Below the pieces are notes generated by a model, which saw only the letters and a program-made list of their open reading frames with translations, did not search any database and was not told the origin of the DNA. A program made the position numbers and the translations under genes. This document shows positions 17,913 through 25,048 of a DNA stretch of 64,000 bases, in pieces (positions within the stretch are counted from its first letter, which is position 1; each line of letters opens with the position of its first letter). Source of the DNA: Planctomycetota bacterium (GTDB lineage: Bacteria; Planctomycetota; Planctomycetia; Pirellulales; Pirellulaceae); assembly GCA_014381825.1 (NCBI GenBank), contig JACNKX010000141.1, positions 625 to 64,624 on the forward strand, written 5' to 3'.

Positions 17913-18713
17913 CTATTCGAGGCCCAGCACGTCGTACATCGAGTATAGCCCGGCGGCTTTGTTGGCGATGAACTTTGCGGCTTGCAATGCGCCGAGGGCG
18001 TAACAATCTCGATTCGACGCTCGCACTGTAAGCTCGATCGTTTCTCCTAAGAGACCGAAGATTATCGTGTGCTCGCCTGGGTTGTCACCGACTCGCATCG
18101 CGTGGTAGCCAATTTCGTCACGTGGCCGCCGACCGGTTTGTCCCTCACGGCCATGTTGGTGCTTGGTTTGTCCCATCGCTTCGGCGATCAACTCGCCGAA
18201 CTTGATTGCAGTGCCGCTTGGCGCGTCTTCCTTGAAGCGATGGTGACGCTCGACAATCTCGACGTCGGTACCTCCAGGAGCATCTTTGAGCGTTCGACCG
18301 GCGAGCGTCGCCAACTTCATCGTCAAGTTGACTGCCATGCTCATGCTGGGAGCCCAAACGATTGGTATTTCTTGCCCGGCTGCCCGTACTTCGGCCTTCT
18401 GCTGTTCAGTCATCCCGGTTGTTGCGAGGACTAATGGTCTCTTGTGCGTCACACAGGATCGGCAGAGGGCGATTGCCGAATCGGGAAGCGAGAAATCGAT
18501 CACGGCATCGGAGACGAAGTCGAGTGAGGAACTCAGTGGCACGGCCGCTTCGGCTACGCCCGCTAGTACGCCTGCATCTCGACCGAGGTCCGGGTGCTCC
18601 GAATACTCGATAGCAGCGACGAGTTCCAGTTCGGTGTCGCTGGTGCTTAACGCGACGAGACGCTTTCCCATGCGACCGGCTGCACCGTGGATTGCGAGTC
18701 TAACAACATCCAT
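17913..18713 (-). CDS. dapB: 4-hydroxy-tetrahydrodipicolinate reductase
   Basis: 266 residues from ATG 18713. N-terminal nucleotide-binding motif GAAGRMGK, then ATTGMTEQQ and the catalytic region ERHHRFKEDAPSGTA, with the His-His, Lys and dinucleotide-loop residues of DapB all present. It reduces HTPA with NAD(P)H in the lysine/diaminopimelate branch of the aspartate pathway. Upstream on the same strand are a helical protein of unknown function and thrC, also aspartate-family, so the cluster makes metabolic sense. Confidence 0.95.
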   Translation of the reverse strand: MDVVRLAIHGAAGRMGKRLVALSTSDTELELVAAIEYSEHPDLGRDAGVLAGVAEAAVPLSSSLDFVSDAVIDFSLPDSAIALCRSCVTHKRPLVLATTGMTEQQKAEVRAAGQEIPIVWAPSMSMAVNLTMKLATLAGRTLKDAPGGTDVEIVERHHRFKEDAPSGTAIKFGELIAEAMGQTKHQHGREGQTGRRPRDEIGYHAMRVGDNPGEHTIIFGLLGETIELTVRASNRDCYALGALQAAKFIANKAAGLYSMYDVLGLE

Positions 18714-18763
18714 TTGTCTGATCCTACAAAGTGCCAATTCGTTGTGGTGGGTGTCCGATGCCC

Positions 18764-19252
18764 TTAACCATCCGAAGCCAAGTCGTGCCAGTTGCCGGCG
18801 CGGTGCCATTTGTCGAAAAACTCTTTGTCTTGCTCGTCCGCGATTTTGTTTCCCAATTCGCGAGCTCGCATACGGACGATGCTCGCCTGTTTGGTTTCAC
18901 CGGCTGCTGCATGTGCGCGGGCGAGAGCGTCATAGGCGAAAGCCCAATCCCAATCGGCCAGCTCGTCGGGGTTGGCCTTCGTCAGTTCGACACAGCGAAA
19001 CGCGTGACGAAGAGCACCGGAGAAGTCTCGAATCGCCGCGTGGACGTTCGCGACGAGGCACTCGGCACGAGCGTTATTCGCCGCACCACCGGCTTCGAGC
19101 CAGTGGTAACAAGATGCGTGCGCCGCATGCACCACTCGCTCTGCCGACGGATCATCGTAGTCCTCAGCTTCGAGCCAATCCCAGGTTTTGTTATTCAACT
19201 CAACGGCGAACCATCGGTGAGCCAGCGATTCCTCGAAAGGAGCTTCGGGCAT
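18764..19252 (-). CDS. Helical, TPR-like protein of unknown function
   Basis: 162 residues with no signal or membrane helix. The sequence is almost all alpha-helical, with TPR-like phrases (NARAECLVANVHAAIRDFSG, ADWDWAFAYDALARAHAAAG and ETKQASIVRMRARELG). It is rich in Trp (WDWLEAEDYDD, YHWLEAGG, WDWAFAYD) and aromatics. TPR-like folds bind peptides or proteins, but nothing here identifies a partner. It lies between thrC (98 bases) and dapB (50 bases) on the same strand, so it is probably co-transcribed. Confidence 0.7.
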   Translation of the reverse strand: MPEAPFEESLAHRWFAVELNNKTWDWLEAEDYDDPSAERVVHAAHASCYHWLEAGGAANNARAECLVANVHAAIRDFSGALRHAFRCVELTKANPDELADWDWAFAYDALARAHAAAGETKQASIVRMRARELGNKIADEQDKEFFDKWHRAGNWHDLASDG

Positions 19253-19350
19253 GTGGAGTCCTCCAGTTGTTTAACCGAGTCGCATCGCGACCTTGCAGTT
19301 GAGTTAGCCGTCGCCATGCGATTGGGTTAAACGAACCAAGGGACCGCGAA

Positions 19351-20751
19351 TTAGCTATACAACTGTATCGCCTTGATAATTTCGCCGAGATCATTCGGAA
19401 CTGCAACCGCCCGATTGGCGAAGCTCGCTCTTTTGACGTCGCGGCTACCGAGGACTTCGTTGAATTTATCCTGGTCGGTGGTGTGATAGGCGACGGTTGC
19501 TGTCGGATCTTTTAGTAGATGGCCCGTCAGAATACACACGACTCGCTCGTCAGGCCCGATCACCCCCTGACTGCGAAGCAGCTTCGCGCCAGCGACACTG
19601 GCGGCGCTCGCCGGCTCGCATCCGATGCCGCCGGTGCCGACTTGGGCCTTGGCGTCCATGATGTCTTGGTCCGTCACTTCTCGAACGACTCCGTCACAGG
19701 TTTTCAATGCCCGAAGGCACTTGTTCAAATTGACGGGGCGATTGATTTCGATTGCACTCGCAATCGTCGACGCCTTCTTGTTCTCGCTATCCAGTTCTTT
19801 GTAATAATCACACGCTACACAAGAACCGCCATTCCCGTTGTTCCAACGCAACCCGCGATTCTCGTACAACTCGTGCAGCGTATTCGCTCCAGCGGCATTG
19901 ATCACTGCGAGTCGAGGAATGCGGTCGATCAGACCCAGTTCGTGCAACTCGGCAAACGCTTTGCCGAAGGCACTCGAGTTGCCAAGATTCCCGCCGGGAA
20001 CGACGATCCAATCCGGAGTCTCCCACCGAAGGGCCTCCAGTACGCGATACATAATCGTCTTTTGACCTTCGAGTCGGAACGGATTGACGCTATTAACTAA
20101 ATAGATCCCCAGGTCTCGGGATACCTCCTTCACGCGGGCCATCGCGTCGTCAAAATCGCCGGCGATCTGAACGGTCAGGGCCCCATAGTCCAAAGCTTGC
20201 GAGAGCTTGCCGAAAGCGATCTTGCCTGATCCGACAAAGATCACGGCTTTCATCATCCGAGTTACCGAGCAGTACATCGCCAAAGATGCGCTCGTATTGC
20301 CAGTTGAAGCACAAGCGGCCCGCTTGGCGCCAGTCATTCGGGCGTGGGTGAACGCGGCGGTCATGCCATTGTCTTTGAAGCTGCCGGACGGGTTCATGCC
20401 CTCATATTGCAAGTACAGGCCGCCCGTGTTGAGGCCAATGTACTTCGCAACAGAATCAGCCTGTTGGAGGAGGGTTTGCCCTTCACCGACGGTTACGACG
20501 TCCTTCGTGTCGGCGAATGGAAGCAACTCGTGGAATCGCCAGACGCCGCTAAATCGCAGTGGTTCGTGGCGTCGCGTCCACATCTGCTCAAAGTCGGCCA
20601 GCTGCGTTGGTGGCTTGGCTCGGTTCCAATCGTAGACAACGTCGAGCAAATCACCACACTTGCCGCAGGCAACGCGCGCTTCATCGGTACTGTAAGTCTC
20701 CCCGCACTGAGGGGAGATGCAGCGTTGATAGGCGAGGTCAGTTAACGCCAC
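19351..20751 (-). CDS. thrC: Threonine synthase
   Basis: 466 residues from a GTG start. An N-terminal C4 zinc-ribbon-like segment (Cys11, Cys16, Cys29, Cys32) precedes the PLP fold-type II core. The PLP lysine is Lys126 in [10 protein letters not shown], with the phosphate-binding [11 protein letters not shown] and a glycine-rich [11 protein letters not shown] further on. It converts O-phosphohomoserine to threonine. The zinc-ribbon N-terminus is seen in several bacterial and archaeal ThrC. It is the probable first gene of a run with the TPR-like protein, dapB and DUF1501. Confidence 0.93.
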   Translation of the reverse strand: MALTDLAYQRCISPQCGETYSTDEARVACGKCGDLLDVVYDWNRAKPPTQLADFEQMWTRRHEPLRFSGVWRFHELLPFADTKDVVTVGEGQTLLQQADSVAKYIGLNTGGLYLQYEGMNPSGSFKDNGMTAAFTHARMTGAKRAACASTGNTSASLAMYCSVTRMMKAVIFVGSGKIAFGKLSQALDYGALTVQIAGDFDDAMARVKEVSRDLGIYLVNSVNPFRLEGQKTIMYRVLEALRWETPDWIVVPGGNLGNSSAFGKAFAELHELGLIDRIPRLAVINAAGANTLHELYENRGLRWNNGNGGSCVACDYYKELDSENKKASTIASAIEINRPVNLNKCLRALKTCDGVVREVTDQDIMDAKAQVGTGGIGCEPASAASVAGAKLLRSQGVIGPDERVVCILTGHLLKDPTATVAYHTTDQDKFNEVLGSRDVKRASFANRAVAVPNDLGEIIKAIQLYS

Positions 20752-21120
20752 GGTGTTTTCTCGATGCGGCTGAATATGTCCGGTTGGAAGGCGTCGTTCT
20801 TTTCGCCGTCGGTCGATTTGCGGATCGGACGATAATCAACCGCTTGGCATTTAACCAATTGGTACGACGAGAGTTCCTACTACGAAATCGGCCACGGGAT
20901 AAGTCTACGTTAGCCCTTTTGCCTCAGCAAGGCGAACGACTTTGCAGATCAGTTCGATTGTTAGTTGTCATCGTAAGTCTTTTGATAGAAAATCTTTACG
21001 GTGAATTAAATGTCGTCGTTACTGCGACTTGCCCCTTTGACATCAGGTTTGCCTCCATTTAAATTAGATGGGCTGTAGAGGCGAAGTCGGTCCTTCACCG
21101 TGCGATCGGGAGTTACAACG
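20752..21120. other. 369-base divergent spacer between thrC and the DksA-like gene
   Basis: It holds the 5' regions of two divergent units. The right end has a good sigma-70-like promoter (listed separately). On the thrC side I see only short pairings (GGCG/CGCC near 20795) and the palindrome ACCAATTGGT, nothing like a T-box or known riboswitch. No small gene with a ribosome-binding site is visible. Confidence 0.4.
21037..21065 (+). promoter_or_regulatory. Sigma-70-type promoter of the DksA-like gene
   Basis: TTGACA (21037-21042), a 17-base spacer, then TAAATT (21060-21065). This is a perfect -35 and four of six at -10, about 55 bases before the ATG. Confidence 0.6.
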
Positions 21121-21492
21121 ATGAAGAAAACAGAGATGCGAGTTTACAAGGAACGCTTGCTGATGATTCGCGCGCGACTTCGCGGTGACGTCCATGCGAT
21201 GACGGAAGCAGCCTTGAGCAAGACTCGAAGTGAAGCCAGTGGCGACCTCTCAAGCATGCCCATCCACATGGCAGACGTTGGAACGGACAACTATGAGCAA
21301 GAATTCACGTTGAGCATGCTGCAGAACGAGGAAGAGACGCTCGACCAGATCGAAGCTGCTCTTGAACGCGTCGAAGACGGGATCTATGGTTCGTGTGTCG
21401 AATGCGACGGTCGAATCACGAAAACCCGCCTCAATGCAATCCCCTACACGCCATTCTGCATCAAGTGCGCCAGCAAGCTCCAAGGCGGGTAA
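21121..21492 (+). CDS. DksA/TraR-family zinc-finger protein
   Basis: 123 residues from ATG 21121. A coiled N-terminal half (KERLLMIRARLRGD, MLQNEEETLDQIEAALERV) and a C-terminal C4 zinc finger (Cys92, Cys95, Cys113, Cys116 in CVEC and CIKC) match the TraR/DksA family. Such proteins bind RNA polymerase in the secondary channel and modulate transcription with ppGpp. It is shorter than E. coli DksA (151) and the coiled-coil tip is not the canonical D-x-x-D-x-A, so partner specificity is uncertain. Downstream lspA starts close by and is probably co-transcribed. Confidence 0.88.
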   Translation: MKKTEMRVYKERLLMIRARLRGDVHAMTEAALSKTRSEASGDLSSMPIHMADVGTDNYEQEFTLSMLQNEEETLDQIEAALERVEDGIYGSCVECDGRITKTRLNAIPYTPFCIKCASKLQGG

Positions 21493-21532
21493 GCCCTCCC
21501 TGGGCTGCGCTGCAGTTCCTCGCAGTCGTTAC

Positions 21533-22066
21533 GTGGTTTTCGGCACGGTTTCGACGTTGGGATGCGCTGCAGATCTCCTGACCAAACAACTGGTGTTCCA
21601 GTGGCGTGGCTTGCCGCGCGCGGGGAACGAATGGTGGTTGTGCGAGCCATACATTGGAATCGAGACGGCGGTTAACGAAGGAGCACTCTTTGGCATGGGC
21701 GGGGGGCATGGCCGCATCTTCGCCGGCCTTTCGATTGTCGCCGCCGTTGGGATCGTGGTGTGGCTATTTCGTTTCGGTGCCGCCCGAGACCGGTGGCTGA
21801 CCTGGGCCTTGTCCCTCGTGATGGGTGGTGTTTTCGGTAACCTCTATGATCGCCTCGGGTTATGGGTTCAGCCTGGGTATCCAGTGCAATGGAGCAGTGG
21901 CGTCCGCGACTGGATTCTCTTTCGCTATGGTGAATATACCTGGCCGAATTTTAATATCGCCGACGCGCTCTTAGTCTGCGGCGCGATCATGCTGATGCTG
22001 CATGCATTTTGGGAAAGTCCAACCGCCGAATCTGCGGAACAATCGAAGTCGGAAGCATCCTCGTAG
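21533..22066 (+). CDS. lspA: Lipoprotein signal peptidase (signal peptidase II)
   Basis: About 177 residues from GTG 21533. The start is uncertain: the open frame runs back to 21362, and an ATG at 21434 would overlap the DksA-like gene by 59 bases. The four helices and both catalytic aspartates are visible: GGVFGNLYDRLGL and FNIADALLVCG. The N-terminal TLGCAADLLTKQLVF is the normal first helix. The enzyme cleaves signal peptides from lipoproteins in the inner membrane. The C-terminus ends in a short charged tail (SAEQSKSEASS). The TAG stop is also the first three bases of a 129-base palindromic element, so the element abuts or supplies the end of the gene. Confidence 0.9.
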   Translation: MVFGTVSTLGCAADLLTKQLVFQWRGLPRAGNEWWLCEPYIGIETAVNEGALFGMGGGHGRIFAGLSIVAAVGIVVWLFRFGAARDRWLTWALSLVMGGVFGNLYDRLGLWVQPGYPVQWSSGVRDWILFRYGEYTWPNFNIADALLVCGAIMLMLHAFWESPTAESAEQSKSEASS

Positions 22067-22192
22067 TGCTCTATCACAGCTAAAAGTGAGGGCTGTCCAT
22101 CGTAGCGGATGTCGTGAGACTTCGGTCTTCCTTGCACTCTCCGAAGTCTCACGACGTCAGCTACCCTAAAACTAGGATGCGACAAAGCACTA
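22064..22192. repeat. 129-base palindromic (MITE-like) element overlapping the lspA stop
   Basis: Terminal TAGTGCT (22064-22070) and AGCACTA (22186-22192) are exact inverted repeats. A central perfect 15-bp hairpin (GTCGTGAGACTTCGG, 22111-22125, against 22141-22155) has a 15-base loop, and pairing continues outward to about 22103 and 22163. It has no coding capacity. The form is that of a non-autonomous mobile or repetitive element. I recall similar sequences from other planctomycete genomes but cannot check here. Confidence 0.8.
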
Positions 22193-22236
22193 GCCAGCGT
22201 TTGCAGCCTTAGTCCGCGCCGGTTTTGCCATTTCAT

Positions 22237-22264
22237 TGACAAATGGTCCGACTTTGTTAGATTG
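22237..22264 (+). promoter_or_regulatory. Likely promoter of the Rrf2 gene
   Basis: TTGACA (22237-22242), 16 bases, then TAGATT (22259-22264), 57 bases before the ATG. The -10 matches four of six. Rrf2 proteins often regulate themselves, but no clear operator is visible. Confidence 0.45.
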
Positions 22265-22320
22265 GTCGCACTTTGCATCCCCTATGGCCATCCCCCTACG
22301 GCCGACGTTGGACAAAAGCA

Positions 22321-22725
22321 ATGAAGCTATCCAGAACAGTCGCGTATGCAGTGCGTGCGACCATTCAACTGGCGCAGGACCCTTCGGACAGGCCAGTCCC
22401 GTGCAGCAAGCTTGCATCCGAGGGTAAGATGCCCGAGCGGTTCTTGCTCCAAATTTTGCGCAACTTGGTCACACACGGAATCTTACGTTCGACTCGTGGT
22501 GTTGACGGCGGGTATGCCTTGACGCGTCCGCCGGAGAACATCTCGCTTCTGGACGTTATCGAGGCGATCGAAGGACCGATGGACGCTGGTGAACCGACCG
22601 GCGATGGGTTGACCGAGGAATCGCAATTGAAGTTGCGAGGTGCATTGATCGAGATCACTCAGACCGCTCGGCAACAGTTGGAAGCAATCAAATTCTCTTC
22701 TCTGCTCGAGCCACCACAAGCTTAG
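22321..22725 (+). CDS. Rrf2-family transcriptional regulator
   Basis: 134 residues from ATG 22321. It has the Rrf2 plan: N-terminal KLSRTVAYAVRATIQLA, the recognition helix MPERFLLQILRNLVTHG and the wing RSTRGVDGGYALTRP, followed by ISLLDVIEAIEGP. The only cysteine, in VPCSKLA, lies in the DNA-binding half. The C-terminal half, where IscR and NsrR hold three cysteines for an Fe-S cluster, has none (SQLKLRGALIEITQTARQQL). So it is probably an apo-type or otherwise-sensing Rrf2 protein. It lies 19 bases upstream of the HisN-like gene and may control it. Confidence 0.9.
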   Translation: MKLSRTVAYAVRATIQLAQDPSDRPVPCSKLASEGKMPERFLLQILRNLVTHGILRSTRGVDGGYALTRPPENISLLDVIEAIEGPMDAGEPTGDGLTEESQLKLRGALIEITQTARQQLEAIKFSSLLEPPQA

Positions 22726-22744
22726 CTCGCCGGTTCTTCAACTT

Positions 22745-23548
22745 ATGTCAGAAGAAGTCTCCGCACGGCTGAAGTTTGCTCTCGAAATCGCCCGTGCCGC
22801 GGGTGCCCTGACTTTGGAGTACTTTCAAAAGGACTCCGTCCAGGTTGAACGAAAGGGCGACGACTCACCGGTCACTCAAGCCGACCGTCAAGCCGAGTCG
22901 TTGATGCGTGAACGGATCGCCGCAGCCTTCCCCAATGATGCCATTATCGGGGAAGAGCACGGCGAGGTGGCGGGAACGTCGGGCTACAAATGGATTCTCG
23001 ACCCGATTGACGGCACGAAGTCGTTTATTGCCGGAGTTCCTATGTACAGTGTGCTTGTTGGTGTCGTACATGATGGCGAAAGCGTCGTCGGCGTGATTCT
23101 TGTTCCTGGACTCGACGAGTGTGTCTACGCCGCGAAAGGGGAAGGTGCTTGGTGGACGCAAGGCGAGCTTGAGCCACGCCGCGCGAAGGTCTCGGCTCGC
23201 GCGAGCCTTGCGGATGGTGTATTCGTTAATTCACAGGTGGATGGCTTTGCGAAACGAGGCGCGGCGAATGCCTACGAACGCCTGGTTCGCGCCGCCTACA
23301 TAACGCGGACGTGGGGTGACGGATATGGCTACTTGTTGGTTGCGACCGGCCGCGTGGAGGTAATGGTCGATCCGATCATGAACATTTGGGATGCGGCCGC
23401 GATCCAGCCCGTCATGGAGGAAGCGGGCGGCACGTTCACCGACTGGCAAGGAAACGCCTGCATCGACGGAGGCGAAGGCATCGGGACAAACGGGCTCGTG
23501 CTGGAAGAAGTTCTCGCGATTACTCGGGATTTCCCACCGCTTTCTTGA
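22745..23548 (+). CDS. hisN: Histidinol-phosphatase HisN / inositol-monophosphatase family
   Basis: 267 residues. The Mg-dependent phosphatase motifs are complete: IIGEEHGE, DPIDGTKSF and the C-terminal WDAAAIQPVMEEAGG. The N-terminus (EIARAAGALTLEYFQ) and G-D-D-S-P-V-T-Q-A-D-R-Q-A-E are typical of the HisN branch of the inositol-monophosphatase family, which removes phosphate from histidinol phosphate. No other his gene is adjacent. An inositol- or other sugar-phosphatase role cannot be excluded. Its last 29 bases overlap the convergent redoxin gene. Confidence 0.88.
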   Translation: MSEEVSARLKFALEIARAAGALTLEYFQKDSVQVERKGDDSPVTQADRQAESLMRERIAAAFPNDAIIGEEHGEVAGTSGYKWILDPIDGTKSFIAGVPMYSVLVGVVHDGESVVGVILVPGLDECVYAAKGEGAWWTQGELEPRRAKVSARASLADGVFVNSQVDGFAKRGAANAYERLVRAAYITRTWGDGYGYLLVATGRVEVMVDPIMNIWDAAAIQPVMEEAGGTFTDWQGNACIDGGEGIGTNGLVLEEVLAITRDFPPLS

Positions 23549-24854
23549 CGATGGCGTCAAGTTCTTCCAAACCACGATCCCGATTCACCTCGTAGGTACC
23601 GACGTGGTAGTGCGCGACTTTGCCATCTTTCCCAATGACCACGAACAGCGGCAACTTGGCTCCGGTGACGCGCGGATCGCCAAACTGGCGAATGCCGCCA
23701 GAATGGTCCACCACAATCGGATAGCTGAGGTTCATAAACGATACGAGTTTCTTCGCACTCAGCACGCCCCGCAATCGCGTTTCCGGATCAAGCACACGTT
23801 GATGTGAACAAACGCCGAGCACAAGTACATCCTCGGAAGGCCGATTACGAAAGAGAAAATCCAGGTACGCGATTTGGCCGTAGGGTTCCTCAAGCGGCGT
23901 GTCGCGGTACTCCCAAAAGTGCAGCACTGTCACTTTTCCCTCGGTTTGCGACCAATCGAACGCCTTGCCATTCAGCTGGTATAGCTTGGGCTGAGGCGCA
24001 GCATTTCCGACGAGTTTCCCGCGCATCAACTGCACCGCACCGGCTCGATTCTTCTGGTCCTTTGCGTCTCGCGCCGCATCTCGAGCGATACTCGTCAACG
24101 GCCCGTCCTTGATGCGTGCGACGACGCTTGGTAGTTGTTCTCGTAACATGACTAGCCGATCGTCGGTCCACTTGACGTCACGCGCTCCGCGCACAATCCC
24201 AAGTCGGTTGCGCAGCCCAATCATGCCATCGAACGCCGATACACTCGCCGGTGCCTCAATTGCATTCAACTGGGTCGCCGACACCAGTTGGTAACGCAAC
24301 TCGTGTTTCTCGCCTTGCCCGATGAATACGTTCTCCTTGAGCGACAGGATAAGAGGATTGTTTTGGTCGACGAGCATACTTCGTTTCAGGCCATAAGCAT
24401 TGCTAACTTCCACTTTCCACGCATCCGCGTCGGCAACCTTTCCTGCACCGGTAACTTCATGATCGAAGCGTGCCTCTTTCCATTTCGTGCCGTTCGCAAG
24501 TGGGGCATCGCGAAAGAAGAGCGGGCTCATCAACTGAATCTCGCTGGTCCCAGCAGGGCGCTCGTAGAGCAGCGTCGGTTGTCCTTCATTCGCGGCTTGC
24601 CCTGTTTGATAGTGGCCGAATCGATGAATCCAAGACCAACCTCCTCGCCCTTGCTCTTCGAGTGCCCAATAAACGGTTGCTCCCGTCGGTCGCACTTCAG
24701 TAACGAGCAGCGAGAGCGTGAACTTCTTCTCGGTCTCCGCGGCAGATCCCTTCTCTGCCACAAAGTTGCCTTGGAAAACTAACTGTGTTCCGGGCTCGAT
24801 GGTCGCGATGGGCGAACTGGAAGCCAACACGAGTGCGAGTAACGCAGCATGCAT
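23520..24854 (-). CDS. Exported redoxin-fold protein lacking the CxxC motif
   Basis: 444 residues from ATG 24854, where a short signal peptide begins (MHAALLALVLASSSPIA). The N-terminal ~270 residues form a beta-rich domain of no known family. The last ~150 are a thioredoxin/AhpC-TSA-like domain: VTVLHFWEYRDTPLEEP, DVLVLGVCSH, YPIVVDHSGGI and LPLFVVIGKDGKVAHYHVG. At the place of the usual W-C-x-x-C it reads WEYRDTP, so the redox cysteines are missing. It therefore probably is not a classical thiol oxidoreductase, and may be a structural or binding protein. Planctomycetes have many redoxin-fold exported proteins. Its 3' end overlaps hisN tail to tail by 29 bases. Confidence 0.75.
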   Translation of the reverse strand: MHAALLALVLASSSPIATIEPGTQLVFQGNFVAEKGSAAETEKKFTLSLLVTEVRPTGATVYWALEEQGRGGWSWIHRFGHYQTGQAANEGQPTLLYERPAGTSEIQLMSPLFFRDAPLANGTKWKEARFDHEVTGAGKVADADAWKVEVSNAYGLKRSMLVDQNNPLILSLKENVFIGQGEKHELRYQLVSATQLNAIEAPASVSAFDGMIGLRNRLGIVRGARDVKWTDDRLVMLREQLPSVVARIKDGPLTSIARDAARDAKDQKNRAGAVQLMRGKLVGNAAPQPKLYQLNGKAFDWSQTEGKVTVLHFWEYRDTPLEEPYGQIAYLDFLFRNRPSEDVLVLGVCSHQRVLDPETRLRGVLSAKKLVSFMNLSYPIVVDHSGGIRQFGDPRVTGAKLPLFVVIGKDGKVAHYHVGTYEVNRDRGLEELDAIVKKAVGNPE

Positions 24855-24974
24855 AATCGTGGTCCCATGATAGGATGTGGTTCGGGTTGCGGCACGCAGC
24901 AACGTGGCGGACCGAGCGTCAGCGGGGTGGGTACTAAGGCAGGGGCAGGTCGGCTTTTAGATCGTCTAGTACTG

Positions 24975-25020
24975 CGCCAACCGAGCGGCCTCATTCTAGT
25001 CATCGGAGGCACGGTTGGCG
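24975..25020 (-). terminator. Hairpin downstream of the S9 peptidase gene
   Basis: CGCCAACCG (24975-24983) and CGGTTGGCG (25012-25020) are exact reverse complements, with an inner GCCTC/GAGGC pair. It lies 28 bases after the peptidase stop. No T-run follows, so termination is only a possibility. Confidence 0.35.
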
Positions 25021-25048
25021 AGAGTCAAATTGTAGCGTCCCCGGCCGA

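Noticed and set aside
20752-21036. T-box or threonine/lysine riboswitch ahead of thrC
   Set aside because: No T-box sequence or lysine-riboswitch core was found, and only short pairings exist.
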